From Achromobacter pestifer (GTDB lineage: Bacteria; Pseudomonadota; Gammaproteobacteria; Burkholderiales; Burkholderiaceae_B): 64,000 nt of DNA. Below are positions 1 to 9,695 of the stretch, piece after piece. Each line of letters starts with the position of its first letter. The first letter of the stretch is position 1. Below the pieces are notes generated by a model, which was not told the DNA's origin, made no database searches, and saw only the letters and a program-made list of their open reading frames with translations. The position numbers were made by a program, and so were the translations under genes. The DNA is taken from contig NZ_CADIJX010000001.1 of the NCBI RefSeq assembly GCF_902859625.1, positions 62,001-126,000 on the forward strand, given 5' to 3'.

Positions 1-135
1 GAAGGTGGCCGCTATCGTGTGCTCTGGATCCCGGCGGCAGTACGGCCTGCGTCCCTGGTCAGTTGTTTCACCGTGCCAGTGGGTACAGGTCCAGCACCCG
101 CCGAGATTTGTGGGCATGGGCTTGAAGTAGGACAT
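1..135 (-). CDS. Partial small Cys-rich hypothetical protein (runs off left edge)
   Basis: An open frame of 45 codons reads leftward from an ATG at 135 and leaves the window without a stop. Its start carries a CxxC pair (C14, C17), H19, H21 and a further Cys at 33, which looks like a small zinc-ribbon or metal-binding fold. A second ATG at codon 7 (117) is an alternative start. It is divergent from guaB and lies directly beside a LexA-type box at 138-153, so SOS control is likely. The box ends two bases from the first ATG, which leaves no room for a normal ribosome site and favours the second ATG or a leaderless message. No function is known to me; the coding call rests on the residue pattern and the promoter. 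Confidence 0.5.
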   Translation of the reverse strand, partial: MSYFKPMPTNLGGCWTCTHWHGETTDQGRRPYCRRDPEHTIAATF

Positions 136-137
136 AA

Positions 138-153
138 CTGTATAAATATACAG
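138..153. promoter_or_regulatory. LexA/SOS box
   Basis: The 16 bases read CTGTATAAATATACAG. They match the proteobacterial LexA consensus CTGT-N8-ACAG exactly in both half sites, with an AT-rich centre. The box sits immediately upstream of the leftward partial gene and about 200 nt upstream of guaB, so the leftward gene is the likelier target. Confidence 0.75.
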
Positions 154-268
154 CATGGTGTCCGGGCTGCGCGCGGGCGCTTGGGGGACTTTTGGGGGAC
201 TTCTGTAGTCAGTACGGTACAAAACAGTGCAAAATGGGTAATGAGCGCCTGCCGTAAGTTGTTGATAA

Positions 269-1816
<1,548 letters not shown>

Positions 1817-1849
1817 TCCAGTACAGTCAACCTCCATGCCACGCATTAC

Positions 1850-1898
1850 GCACCGGCAGAATCGCGAAATCAGTGCGCGGTTCTGCCGGTGCGGTTTT
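1850..1898 (+). terminator. Rho-independent terminator after guaB
   Basis: GCACCGGCAGAA and TTCTGCCGGTGC form a perfect 12-bp stem around a 19-nt loop, followed by GGTTTT. It lies 33 nt after the guaB stop and probably attenuates read-through into guaA. Confidence 0.75.
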
Positions 1899-1925
1899 GT
1901 CGACGGGCCGCCCCGAGACAAAACA

Positions 1926-1972
1926 GCCCCCTCGGGGGGCAGCAAGCCCGCGTAGCGGGTGCGGCGTGGGGG
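1926..1972. repeat. GC-rich intergenic repeat element, copy 1
   Basis: The segment has a CCCCCTCGGGGGGCAGC core followed by a GCGTAGCG-type middle and a run of five G. The same arrangement recurs at 57732-57777. This type of short element is common between genes in Achromobacter and Bordetella. Here it separates guaB and guaA. Confidence 0.55.
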
Positions 1973-2002
1973 CATTTTTTATTTTCAACGGGTAGAGTTC
2001 TC

Positions 2003-3595
2003 ATGCACCAGCGCATCCTCATTCTTGACTACGGTTCGCAAGTCACCCAGCTGATCGCCCGCCGCGTGCGCGAAGCCGGCGTCTATTCTGAAGTTCACCC
2101 GGGCGACGTCGACGACGCCTTCGTGCGTGACCAGATGGCGCAAGGCTTGAAGGGCATCATCCTGTCCGGCAGCCACGCCTCGGCCTACGAAGAAGGCTCC
2201 ATGCGCGTGCCGCACGCCGTGTTCGAGCTGGGCGTGCCTGTCCTGGGCATCTGCTACGGCATGCAGTCCATGGCGCAGCAACTGGGCGGCGTGGTCAGCT
2301 TCTCGGACCATCGCGAATTCGGCTACGCCGAAGTCCGCGCCCACGGCCACACCAAGCTGCTGGACGGCCTGGCTGACTTCACCACGCCTGAAGGCCACGG
2401 CATGCTGAAGGTCTGGATGAGCCACGGCGACAAGGTCACCGAGCTGCCCCCCGGCTTCAAGCTGATGGCATCCACCCCGTCGTGTCCGATCGCCGGCATG
2501 GCCGACGAAGACCGCCGTTTCTACGCTGTCCAGTTCCACCCTGAAGTCACGCACACCGTTCAAGGCAAGGCCATGCTGGCCCGCTTCGTGAACGAGATCT
2601 GCGAATGCCAGGGCGACTGGAACATGCCCGACTACGTCGCCGAAGCCGTTGCCCGCATCCGCGAGCAAGTGGGTACCGACGAAGTCATCCTGGGCCTGTC
2701 CGGCGGCGTGGACTCGTCCGTTGCCGCTGCGCTGATCCACAAGGCCATCGGCGACCAGCTCACCTGCGTGTTCGTCGACCACGGCCTCTTGCGCCTGGAC
2801 GAAGGCAAGCAGGTCATGCAGACCTTCGCCGAAAACATGGGCGTGAAGATCATTCACGTCGATGCCACCGCGCAATTCATGGGCAAGCTGGCCGGCGTCG
2901 CCGACCCGGAAGCCAAGCGCAAGATCATCGGCCGCGAATTCGTCGAAGTGTTCCAGGACCAAGCCGGCAAGCAGCAAAGCGCCAAGTGGCTGGCCCAGGG
3001 CACGATCTACCCCGACGTCATCGAATCCGCTGGCGCCAAGACGGGCAAGGCCACCTCCATCAAGTCGCACCACAACGTGGGCGGCTTGCCGGACACGCTG
3101 AACCTGCAACTGCTGGAACCCCTGCGCGAACTGTTCAAGGACGAAGTCCGCGAACTGGGCGTGGCCTTGGGCCTGCCCCCGCAGATGGTCTACCGCCACC
3201 CGTTCCCCGGCCCCGGCCTGGGCGTGCGGATCCTGGGCGAAGTGAAGCATGAATATGCCGAACTGCTGCGCCGAGCGGACGCGATCTTCATTGAAGAATT
3301 GCGGAACACCAAGGATGAAGCCAGTGGCCTGACTTGGTACGAGCTGACGTCGCAAGCGTTTGCGGTTTTCCTGCCGGTCAAGTCGGTGGGCGTGATGGGT
3401 GACGGGCGTACTTATGAGTACGTCGTGGCCTTGCGTGCCGTGCAGACGTTTGACTTCATGACGGCCGATTGGGCACCGCTGCCGCACCCGTTGCTGGCTC
3501 GGGTTTCTTCGCGGATTATTAATGAAGTGCGCGGGATCAACCGCGTGGTTTATGACGTGTCGAGCAAGCCGCCGGCGACGATTGAGTGGGAGTGA
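2003..3595 (+). CDS. guaA: GMP synthase (glutamine-hydrolysing)
   Basis: Aminates XMP to GMP using glutamine and ATP. The 530-aa protein has an N-terminal class I glutamine amidotransferase domain with Cys84 (in LGICYGMQ) and the His179/Glu181 pair (FHPE). An ATP-pyrophosphatase domain follows, with the P-loop SGGVDSS at 233-239, then the C-terminal dimerisation domain ending in the conserved PPATIEWE. The ATG at 2003 matches the family start; the frame upstream is open but reads through the intergenic repeat. The last codons coincide with the left boundary of an inserted island. Confidence 0.97.
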   Translation: MHQRILILDYGSQVTQLIARRVREAGVYSEVHPGDVDDAFVRDQMAQGLKGIILSGSHASAYEEGSMRVPHAVFELGVPVLGICYGMQSMAQQLGGVVSFSDHREFGYAEVRAHGHTKLLDGLADFTTPEGHGMLKVWMSHGDKVTELPPGFKLMASTPSCPIAGMADEDRRFYAVQFHPEVTHTVQGKAMLARFVNEICECQGDWNMPDYVAEAVARIREQVGTDEVILGLSGGVDSSVAAALIHKAIGDQLTCVFVDHGLLRLDEGKQVMQTFAENMGVKIIHVDATAQFMGKLAGVADPEAKRKIIGREFVEVFQDQAGKQQSAKWLAQGTIYPDVIESAGAKTGKATSIKSHHNVGGLPDTLNLQLLEPLRELFKDEVRELGVALGLPPQMVYRHPFPGPGLGVRILGEVKHEYAELLRRADAIFIEELRNTKDEASGLTWYELTSQAFAVFLPVKSVGVMGDGRTYEYVVALRAVQTFDFMTADWAPLPHPLLARVSSRIINEVRGINRVVYDVSSKPPATIEWE

Positions 3596-3652
3596 TCCTG
3601 CGGGTCGATTAAGGTAAATGAAAAGGGCGCTTCGGCGCTCTTTTCATTTGGC
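3581..3652. repeat. Left direct repeat (att-like) of guaA island
   Basis: These 72 bases hold the last codons of guaA and its terminator. They recur at 11949-12020 with only a few mismatches and an identical 18-nt core, ATTGAGTGGGAGTGATCC. The 3' end of guaA is an established integration site for genomic islands carrying guaA-specific tyrosine recombinases, so these repeats are read as attL and attR. Confidence 0.8.
3620..3646 (+). terminator. guaA terminator
   Basis: An AAAAGGGCGC / GCGCTCTTTT stem encloses a TTCG tetraloop and is followed by a short T-rich tail. It is duplicated at the other end of the island. Confidence 0.75.
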
Positions 3653-4077
3653 GTCGTGTCGATTGTGCGGTTTGAGACACGAGCTACTATTCGAGCCTGG
3701 TTTGGTGGCCGATGTGCTGTGCTCGCAGGTGGGATATATGTAGTCTGACACTGCAGGCTGACCCCGTTCCGTTCCTGCGTCGGGGCTGGTGATTATCTGC
3801 ACCCAGGGCGCTATGACCGTGATCAACCATCAGTAACGCCACGCGGAATCGCATAATCGACGCGGCGGTGGCGCAAATTCGGAAAGACAGTTCCACTCGA
3901 AGAACGTTGAGCTCTTCAAGCTGATGCGGGAGACAAGGTTGTCATCCGACCTTCAGGGGCGACTGGGCGACAGTACGAAAGACGGTATTCGCATCGGTGA
4001 GGCTGCTACTAGCGGCATCCGGATCCTGCGAGGCGCCGCGCCGAGCCATCGGGATAGCGATCACGTGTTCTAGCCGT
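3653..4077. other. Island left flank without a confident gene
   Basis: A motif GATATATGTAGTCTGACAC (3733-3751) matches a sequence just beyond the right repeat (12047-12065), so some homology continues past the 72-bp repeat. A plus-strand frame of 49 codons (3924-4073) stays open upstream to 3838 and ends in TAG close to the convergent HNH-NACHT gene. I do not recognise its product and see no ribosome site. No integrase is seen. Confidence 0.4.
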
Positions 4078-7000
4078 TTAGCCGTCCGCTGTGGCGCCCG
4101 GGTCTGGCTGCATGATCGGCCAAGGCTTGCCGGACGCTAAATCGGGGTGACGCGGCTCTGCTTCCGGCATTCCGCATTCGTCCCAAATCCAGTCGATTTG
4201 ACGCAGCAATCGCGCTGCGGCGTCAGCGGGACCGCCATCCGTAGTCATACTAAGCAGCCTTTTGCGCAAGCTGTCGGCAGGAACCGGAATAACGTTATAC
4301 GCGCCTGCCCAATCGCTGGCGGGCTCATGCTCTGTAACAAGCCGCTCAATGGTCCGCCAACTCACAAAGGTCATTTTCAGTGTCGGCTCGAGTTTTATAA
4401 GTAACAGCACGCCGTCCTCGTCGGGAGCTTCTGCGACTGCGCGGGCTAGAATCGGGAGCCCTGGGACGGGTGGGCTGTCCAGTAGGTTATACACATGGGA
4501 GCGCAAATCCGGGTGAGTCGCGATCAGACCTGCGAGCTCCGGTGCCAGATGCCGGGCGTCACTTGTTTGGTCCAAGACCCCGCTCGCCGTTAAGTTAACG
4601 ATCTGACGAGCCGAAGATGGCGTGCCGAACTGCACAGCTGTCGTGCGCCACCGCTTGTTCAAGTAGAAGCGTGGATCTTCCTCCGCGAGACGGAACAAGA
4701 CCTCTTCGGTTTCACCCGAGGGACTATGGGCAAGTGCTCCGACCATTTCCTCCAAGAAGCGCGGCTCGCGTTGCGCGGGCGGCATATCGCGCACGATAGC
4801 GAGGGCCTCAATTGGACGGTTCACGAATGGAAGCAGGCGCAGCCAATGCGTCAATTCGTAACCATCGCTCTGAGTCAATATCCATGGCTCGGTTTTCGCC
4901 GCCTCGAGGGTTTCTGAGATCCCGCCGGCGACGATCTTGATGTCGAGCTCCTCGCCAGAGAGCACGAGGCTCAGGAGAAGATCCGAACGCGCGCGCCTCG
5001 GCGCAAGGGCAATGAGCTTCTGGATCGTGTTGTTACGCTGACCGTGAGGGAGCCGTGATGCGACAATGCCGAGCCCGACCGCGAGCCTATTCTGTTCATC
5101 CGTGGCGCCATCCACAATGAGGGACTCGATCGCCGCGAAGATCGTTTCAGCTTCTGCCGACGTTGCGTCGGGATCGGCGGCTCGTGCCGCGCGCTTTCCT
5201 TCGACGACCGAGAAGTCCAAGCCGAACAGAAAACGCTTATCTTTCGCCGGCTCGTTTGCAGTCCGCCATTGGTCGGCGAGCACCTGCGCAGCGAGTTCGC
5301 CGAAATGTTCGTCCTTCAGGTATTCCTGCATCATGGCGGCGGTCGCCGGCGATTTAATTGCCAGGAACGCTCGCTGATACTCGTGCGTCATGGGCTGGCG
5401 AGCTCCGTTCGAAGCGTCGCCTTGGCGCCAGCCAGCAGCCTTTGCCTCCTCGCGGAGGGCGCGGAAGCGCCGCAGATTGTCGTCCAGTAGCTGTTTCAAG
5501 ACAGGCAACAGGTCCGCGGACGGAGCGTGGCTAGCAAGAGTCCCTATTCTGGCCTTTTGCCGGCGCGTCGCGTCGCCCGAAGCAAGCATTCTGCTGCCCC
5601 AGTCTTCGACGAGACCCTGTATGGCAGCGAGCGCCGCAGCGTCGAATGGCCTACCGTGTTCGGTATCGCCATCTGGATATCGCGAGAGAAGCTCGGCCAA
5701 CCGTGTCATCTCCTCGTTGTTCGCCTGCGCCGAGCGCGCAAGCACGGCGGCAACGAGACTCGTGCCCGGCACGTGCGTGATGCGGTTTTGTAGCCCGAAG
5801 TAAATCTCTCTGGCAGCTTGGTCGAACTTGCCACCGACGCGCACCCGCGCTCCTGTGTCGAGGAATTTGTCAACCATGCGGCCCACGGCGATCGGCCCGA
5901 GCACCGACGCGGCAGCATCTGCGCGGCCATCATGGCTGCCGGAGTGGGAAAGCGCCAATTCGAGGAGGAGACCTTCTTCCAGAGCATATCCGGCGGACGC
6001 CAGAATGTCGTCCGCGCCATAGAACAGAGTGCGGCTAGCACGTATGCGTGCCAGTAAGCCTTCCGCGACTGCGCTCAAATAGCGGTGGCGCGCTTCATAG
6101 ATCAATTGCACCTTCGCATCCTGGCGCTGTTCGATCTTCATCGTGCTGATGATCTCCGTCAGCTCGGCGGATCGGTCCTCGCTGCCCTGAGCGTACACGA
6201 TCGCGCGCAAGCGATCATCGTCCGACGTGCCATCTGCCGCCTGCCGCTTGCGCGCCGCAAGGACGCCTTTCTTGACCTGTTCATCGTCCACTTCGTCGAT
6301 CGGGCCTTTGCGGACAATCAGGTCGAATGTCTTGTCGCTCGCGCTCTGCAGCACTGCTGCCATGTGGCGGTCCGCGCGCCGAAACAAGAGCGCGTCGACG
6401 ACGGATGCCTGTACCCCAGGATCGGGATCATTCTTCGCAATGGAGCTGGCGAGATCGAGGCCGTCCATCCCGCTGTGCGAGGCCATTTCGCTCAGCAGCA
6501 CTGTCCGGACATGTGGCGACAGGACCCTGATTTTCATCTCAGCGTCTTTTCCGAGGATCGAGGGTCTAAAACGCCTGCAATTGCGTAACGCTTTGAGGCT
6601 GATCTGCTCGTTTTCGTCGGTAACGAGCGGCCAGACCACATCGAGGAATTCAGAGCGACCCGACGTGAGCATGAAGCGGACGGCGCGATCAACTTTTCCG
6701 GGTGCGTGCCAGCGTGCCACGAGTCCTTGAATGGCCGCGATCTGCGACCACACCTCTGCCGTGGAGCGGAAGATCATCTCGGCGGCCAGGATCGGATCGA
6801 CCTCAAATGCGGCGACGATCGCCTTGCCACACGCGGCCTGCTGGTGTTCATCGCCGCGCGCTAAACGCTCGACTGCAAAGAGGATGGGCTCCTCCCATGC
6901 GGGGAGATTGAAGATATCGGCCTTCAACCTCTCGCGCCCTTTGGGATCGTCGACTTCGGCAATGATCCGGCGCTCGACCGAATGAGAAGCGTACCACTCC

Positions 7001-8460
7001 TGAAACTGCTGATGCTGAAATGAATAGCCCGGTGTGTCGCCCGCGCGCATCAGCATGTGGTTGTCTACAAGCACATTGAGTACAGCGTCGGGCTGCGCCT
7101 TGATCGTGATCTGTCCGTCCTCGGCCAGTATGTTCGCCGTCTCAGAAATCGATCGCCGTGCGTCTTTATCGGCGATGGTGCTGGCCGTTCGGGTGGCGAA
7201 GACGGCGAGGCCGTCGAGGTAATCCTGCTGAAATCCTTGCGCGACCGCGTATAGGGCTTCCGCGTGGCTAGCCTCTTCCTCATGCGCGGCCACGAAGTGC
7301 CGTAGCACTTCCTCCTTGGTCGTCGGGAATGGCGCGTTTTCCGGAAGCGAGAGCAGGGTGGTGAGATAGAGGGGGATTGTCACGAGCTCTCGTACGCCGG
7401 CGGTCCGCCATGCCTGATCGACGATCTTGGCGCCTGCGTCACCGCGCATCGCGACTGCGATCTGCATTTGCTGTCCTTCGTTGAGGGGCAGCAAATCGAC
7501 GCGAGTTCCATCGAAAGGAACGTCGAGCGCTTGTCGGCGCGTCGAGATGATCAGGCCGAGTTTTGGCAATTCAGCCTTGAGGGTTGCGACTTGCACGCGT
7601 GCGCGAGTCCGCGCTTGTATGTCGAGTTCGTTCCATCCGTCGAGAAGCAGCACAATGCCGGACTGCGCAGCGGCGGCGCGGAAGTCGTCTTCCGTGATCC
7701 CACGGAACGCTGGGCGTTTGAGAATAGAGCCCAGAATCGTTTCGTCTTCCGTAGCCCAATCGCCGAGCGGCACAACGAGAGGCATCCCCTTGCCGTTCGC
7801 TAGTAGTACACCTTCGGCGATCTGAAAGAGTGTGGTGGTTTTTCCCATTCCGGGCGGTGCGACAAGAATCAGATCGTCCAGCGACGTGACCGCGCCAGCA
7901 AGCGCGCTTGTCGTCGCGGGCTGGTCGAAACCCTCCACCTCCAGCGTGAGCACGACCGACGTGGACGGCCATTTTGCGGTTTTCCGGAAGACATTGAGAT
8001 CAGCTTCAGCGGCGATGCGAATGCGCTCCGCCAATTGCGGGTTGGTGGTATCCGCTTGCCCGGCCGCCGCTTCGTTACGTAGCACTCGTCGCCACGATTC
8101 GTTTTCCGCTTGCTTCTTCCACTCGCGCAGCCGCCCGACGGTGAATTCCGGATCGGTGGAATCGATCGCCTTACCGTGATCGCGGCACATCCAGATGCCG
8201 TTCTTTACAGAAGAGCGCTCCTCTGGCGACATCGTTTCATCATAGCGAGGGCCACCAGGAGCCGCCGCGCAAATGTGGGCCGCCGTGCCGATGTTGATTT
8301 CGCCTTCGTCGTCAGACGTTGCTCCAACCGTTGGCTTGTGGCAGGTTGGAAACGAGCACAGCCAGCCCGCACGCTTCGCGATCTGCAGCACCGTACCCTT
8401 TTTGAAGTCGTCTCGATTTCTCTTTGCCACCAGAAAGACACTCGATTTTCGGCCTACCAA
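4078..8460 (-). CDS. HNH nuclease-NACHT (STAND) protein, putative anti-phage defence
   Basis: This 1460-aa protein begins with an HNH-type nuclease domain (about 25-125) with C35, C40, H62, C92 and H95. A STAND NTPase of NACHT type follows, with Walker A APPGMGKTT at 201-209 and Walker B LLLDGWNELD at 271-280. The remaining ~900 residues are helical and Leu/Ala-rich, as expected for HEAT-like sensor repeats. Bacterial NACHT proteins with N-terminal nucleases act in phage defence: the C-terminal part senses a phage component and the nuclease is released. This role is inferred. The only start next to the upstream stop is TTG (8460); GTG at 8430 is an alternative, and neither has a clear ribosome site. 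The gene lies in the guaA island and appears lower in GC than the flanking core genes. Confidence 0.8.
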   Translation of the reverse strand: MVGRKSSVFLVAKRNRDDFKKGTVLQIAKRAGWLCSFPTCHKPTVGATSDDEGEINIGTAAHICAAAPGGPRYDETMSPEERSSVKNGIWMCRDHGKAIDSTDPEFTVGRLREWKKQAENESWRRVLRNEAAAGQADTTNPQLAERIRIAAEADLNVFRKTAKWPSTSVVLTLEVEGFDQPATTSALAGAVTSLDDLILVAPPGMGKTTTLFQIAEGVLLANGKGMPLVVPLGDWATEDETILGSILKRPAFRGITEDDFRAAAAQSGIVLLLDGWNELDIQARTRARVQVATLKAELPKLGLIISTRRQALDVPFDGTRVDLLPLNEGQQMQIAVAMRGDAGAKIVDQAWRTAGVRELVTIPLYLTTLLSLPENAPFPTTKEEVLRHFVAAHEEEASHAEALYAVAQGFQQDYLDGLAVFATRTASTIADKDARRSISETANILAEDGQITIKAQPDAVLNVLVDNHMLMRAGDTPGYSFQHQQFQEWYASHSVERRIIAEVDDPKGRERLKADIFNLPAWEEPILFAVERLARGDEHQQAACGKAIVAAFEVDPILAAEMIFRSTAEVWSQIAAIQGLVARWHAPGKVDRAVRFMLTSGRSEFLDVVWPLVTDENEQISLKALRNCRRFRPSILGKDAEMKIRVLSPHVRTVLLSEMASHSGMDGLDLASSIAKNDPDPGVQASVVDALLFRRADRHMAAVLQSASDKTFDLIVRKGPIDEVDDEQVKKGVLAARKRQAADGTSDDDRLRAIVYAQGSEDRSAELTEIISTMKIEQRQDAKVQLIYEARHRYLSAVAEGLLARIRASRTLFYGADDILASAGYALEEGLLLELALSHSGSHDGRADAAASVLGPIAVGRMVDKFLDTGARVRVGGKFDQAAREIYFGLQNRITHVPGTSLVAAVLARSAQANNEEMTRLAELLSRYPDGDTEHGRPFDAAALAAIQGLVEDWGSRMLASGDATRRQKARIGTLASHAPSADLLPVLKQLLDDNLRRFRALREEAKAAGWRQGDASNGARQPMTHEYQRAFLAIKSPATAAMMQEYLKDEHFGELAAQVLADQWRTANEPAKDKRFLFGLDFSVVEGKRAARAADPDATSAEAETIFAAIESLIVDGATDEQNRLAVGLGIVASRLPHGQRNNTIQKLIALAPRRARSDLLLSLVLSGEELDIKIVAGGISETLEAAKTEPWILTQSDGYELTHWLRLLPFVNRPIEALAIVRDMPPAQREPRFLEEMVGALAHSPSGETEEVLFRLAEEDPRFYLNKRWRTTAVQFGTPSSARQIVNLTASGVLDQTSDARHLAPELAGLIATHPDLRSHVYNLLDSPPVPGLPILARAVAEAPDEDGVLLLIKLEPTLKMTFVSWRTIERLVTEHEPASDWAGAYNVIPVPADSLRKRLLSMTTDGGPADAAARLLRQIDWIWDECGMPEAEPRHPDLASGKPWPIMQPDPGATADG

Positions 8461-8778
8461 TCAGACCGGCTGCGCCGGAGGTTACATAGTTTAACCGCCC
8501 TCTATGCTGCAAAGCTTGCCCTTGTGCCATGTCTGCGCTGGGCCTGCGTCCGTGGCCAAAGTTAGTGCTATTTTTGGGAATTCTCGTATATCAACACAAT
8601 GCAAGCGCTATAGGTTATTGATTTATAAGAAGTGTTTTGAATGTTGGGGCGTTGGGAGTTGGAGCGACAACAAAATAAAAAAGCACCAAAACCCACCGAC
8701 CGGCTCATACTTTTTTTATTAGGTATGACCCGTCTTGGAATTGGTTGACACCTTTTTGAGACAAAAAAGGAGAGTCAA
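8461..8778. other. AT-rich intergenic stretch in the island
   Basis: It separates the HNH-NACHT gene from the IS remnant and probably holds the leftward promoter of the former. The part after 8660 is unusually A/T-rich for this window. The last 40 bases probably contain the left end of the decayed insertion sequence. No coding region is supported. Confidence 0.4.
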
Positions 8779-9507
8779 TTGGAATCAGTGATCAAGCGAA
8801 TGCAGCGGGACTACAGCCTGGCTTTTAAACTGTCAATGATCGAGCAGGTGTGAAAAGGCGAACTGACGTACAAGGAGGCGCAGCGGCACTAAGGGATTCA
8901 AGGTCGATCGACGGTGCTGATGTGGCTGCGCAAGCATGGTCGCCCGGGGCTGAGTGGCTGGAGCCTGCCGACGGTCAGAGGGGGGGACATGGATCGTCAA
9001 GGCAAGGTGCTTACGCCTGAGCAGCGGATCAAGGAGCTGTAGGTACAGCTCATGGGAGCACGCGCGAAGGCGCAGTTGTTCGAGGCCGTTGTCAACGTGC
9101 TGGAGTAGGACTACGGGGTGCGTGTCGCAAAAGGAGCCTTTGGGCAAGTCCTCACGCAAAAGCTCGTCCAAGGGTTGAGCGTGGCAAGGGCTTGCCGTCA
9201 TATGGGCCACAGCCGCCAGGCGTATTACAAGAGCAGGCATAGAGAGCGCGAGCGCCAGCAGCAGACATGCCAGGTGGTATGAATGGTCACCGCACTGCGG
9301 GTACGTCAGCCGAGGTTGGGTACGCGCGAGCTGCACACGTGCTGGGCCAGCCGCTGCGGGAGGCGGGGATCAAAGCCGGGCGCGAAGCGCTGTTCGACAT
9401 CCTGCGCAGCGCCCGCCCGCTGGTGCGGCCGCGCCGGGCGTATAACAAGACCACAGACAGCCATCACCGCTGCCTGCGCCACCCGAACCTGCTCAAAGCA
9501 GGCGAAG
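8779..9507 (+). pseudogene. Decayed IS3-family transposase (OrfA and start of OrfB)
   Basis: A continuous IS3-like reading can be followed from 8779: an OrfA helix-turn-helix (KGELTYKEAQ, then MWLRKHGRPGL) and an OrfB N-terminus (ARACRHMGHSRQAYYK, later PRLGTRELH). It is broken by in-frame stops near 8851, 8890, 9040, 9106 and 9280 and by a frameshift near 9340. It ends after HPNLLKAG, just before the DDE integrase core should begin. The element is therefore dead and 3'-truncated, and is probably a relic from assembly of the island. Confidence 0.75.
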
Positions 9508-9695
9508 GCCAAATTGGCGACGCACACCGAGCTCCTGGCCAATTTAGCGGCGGCAAGTGCGGAGACGAGTTGTGGACGACGGCGCGCCGAGCGGAAGACG
9601 GTCAGATTTGGCCGGCTAAGTCGGGTTCGTACAATGGGGTAGACTGCCCACTGCCAAAGAGGCTTAGACTAGGACGTAGCGATACGGAGGCATGA

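Noticed and set aside
154-207. A 17-codon plus-strand ORF directly after the SOS box
   Set aside because: It is very short and consists of a low-complexity Gly-rich sequence with no ribosome site. The leftward frame is a better target.
3653-4077. A possible integrase remnant at the island's left end
   Set aside because: The open frame ending at 4073 has no recombinase motif (no R-H-R-Y residues) and no ribosome site.
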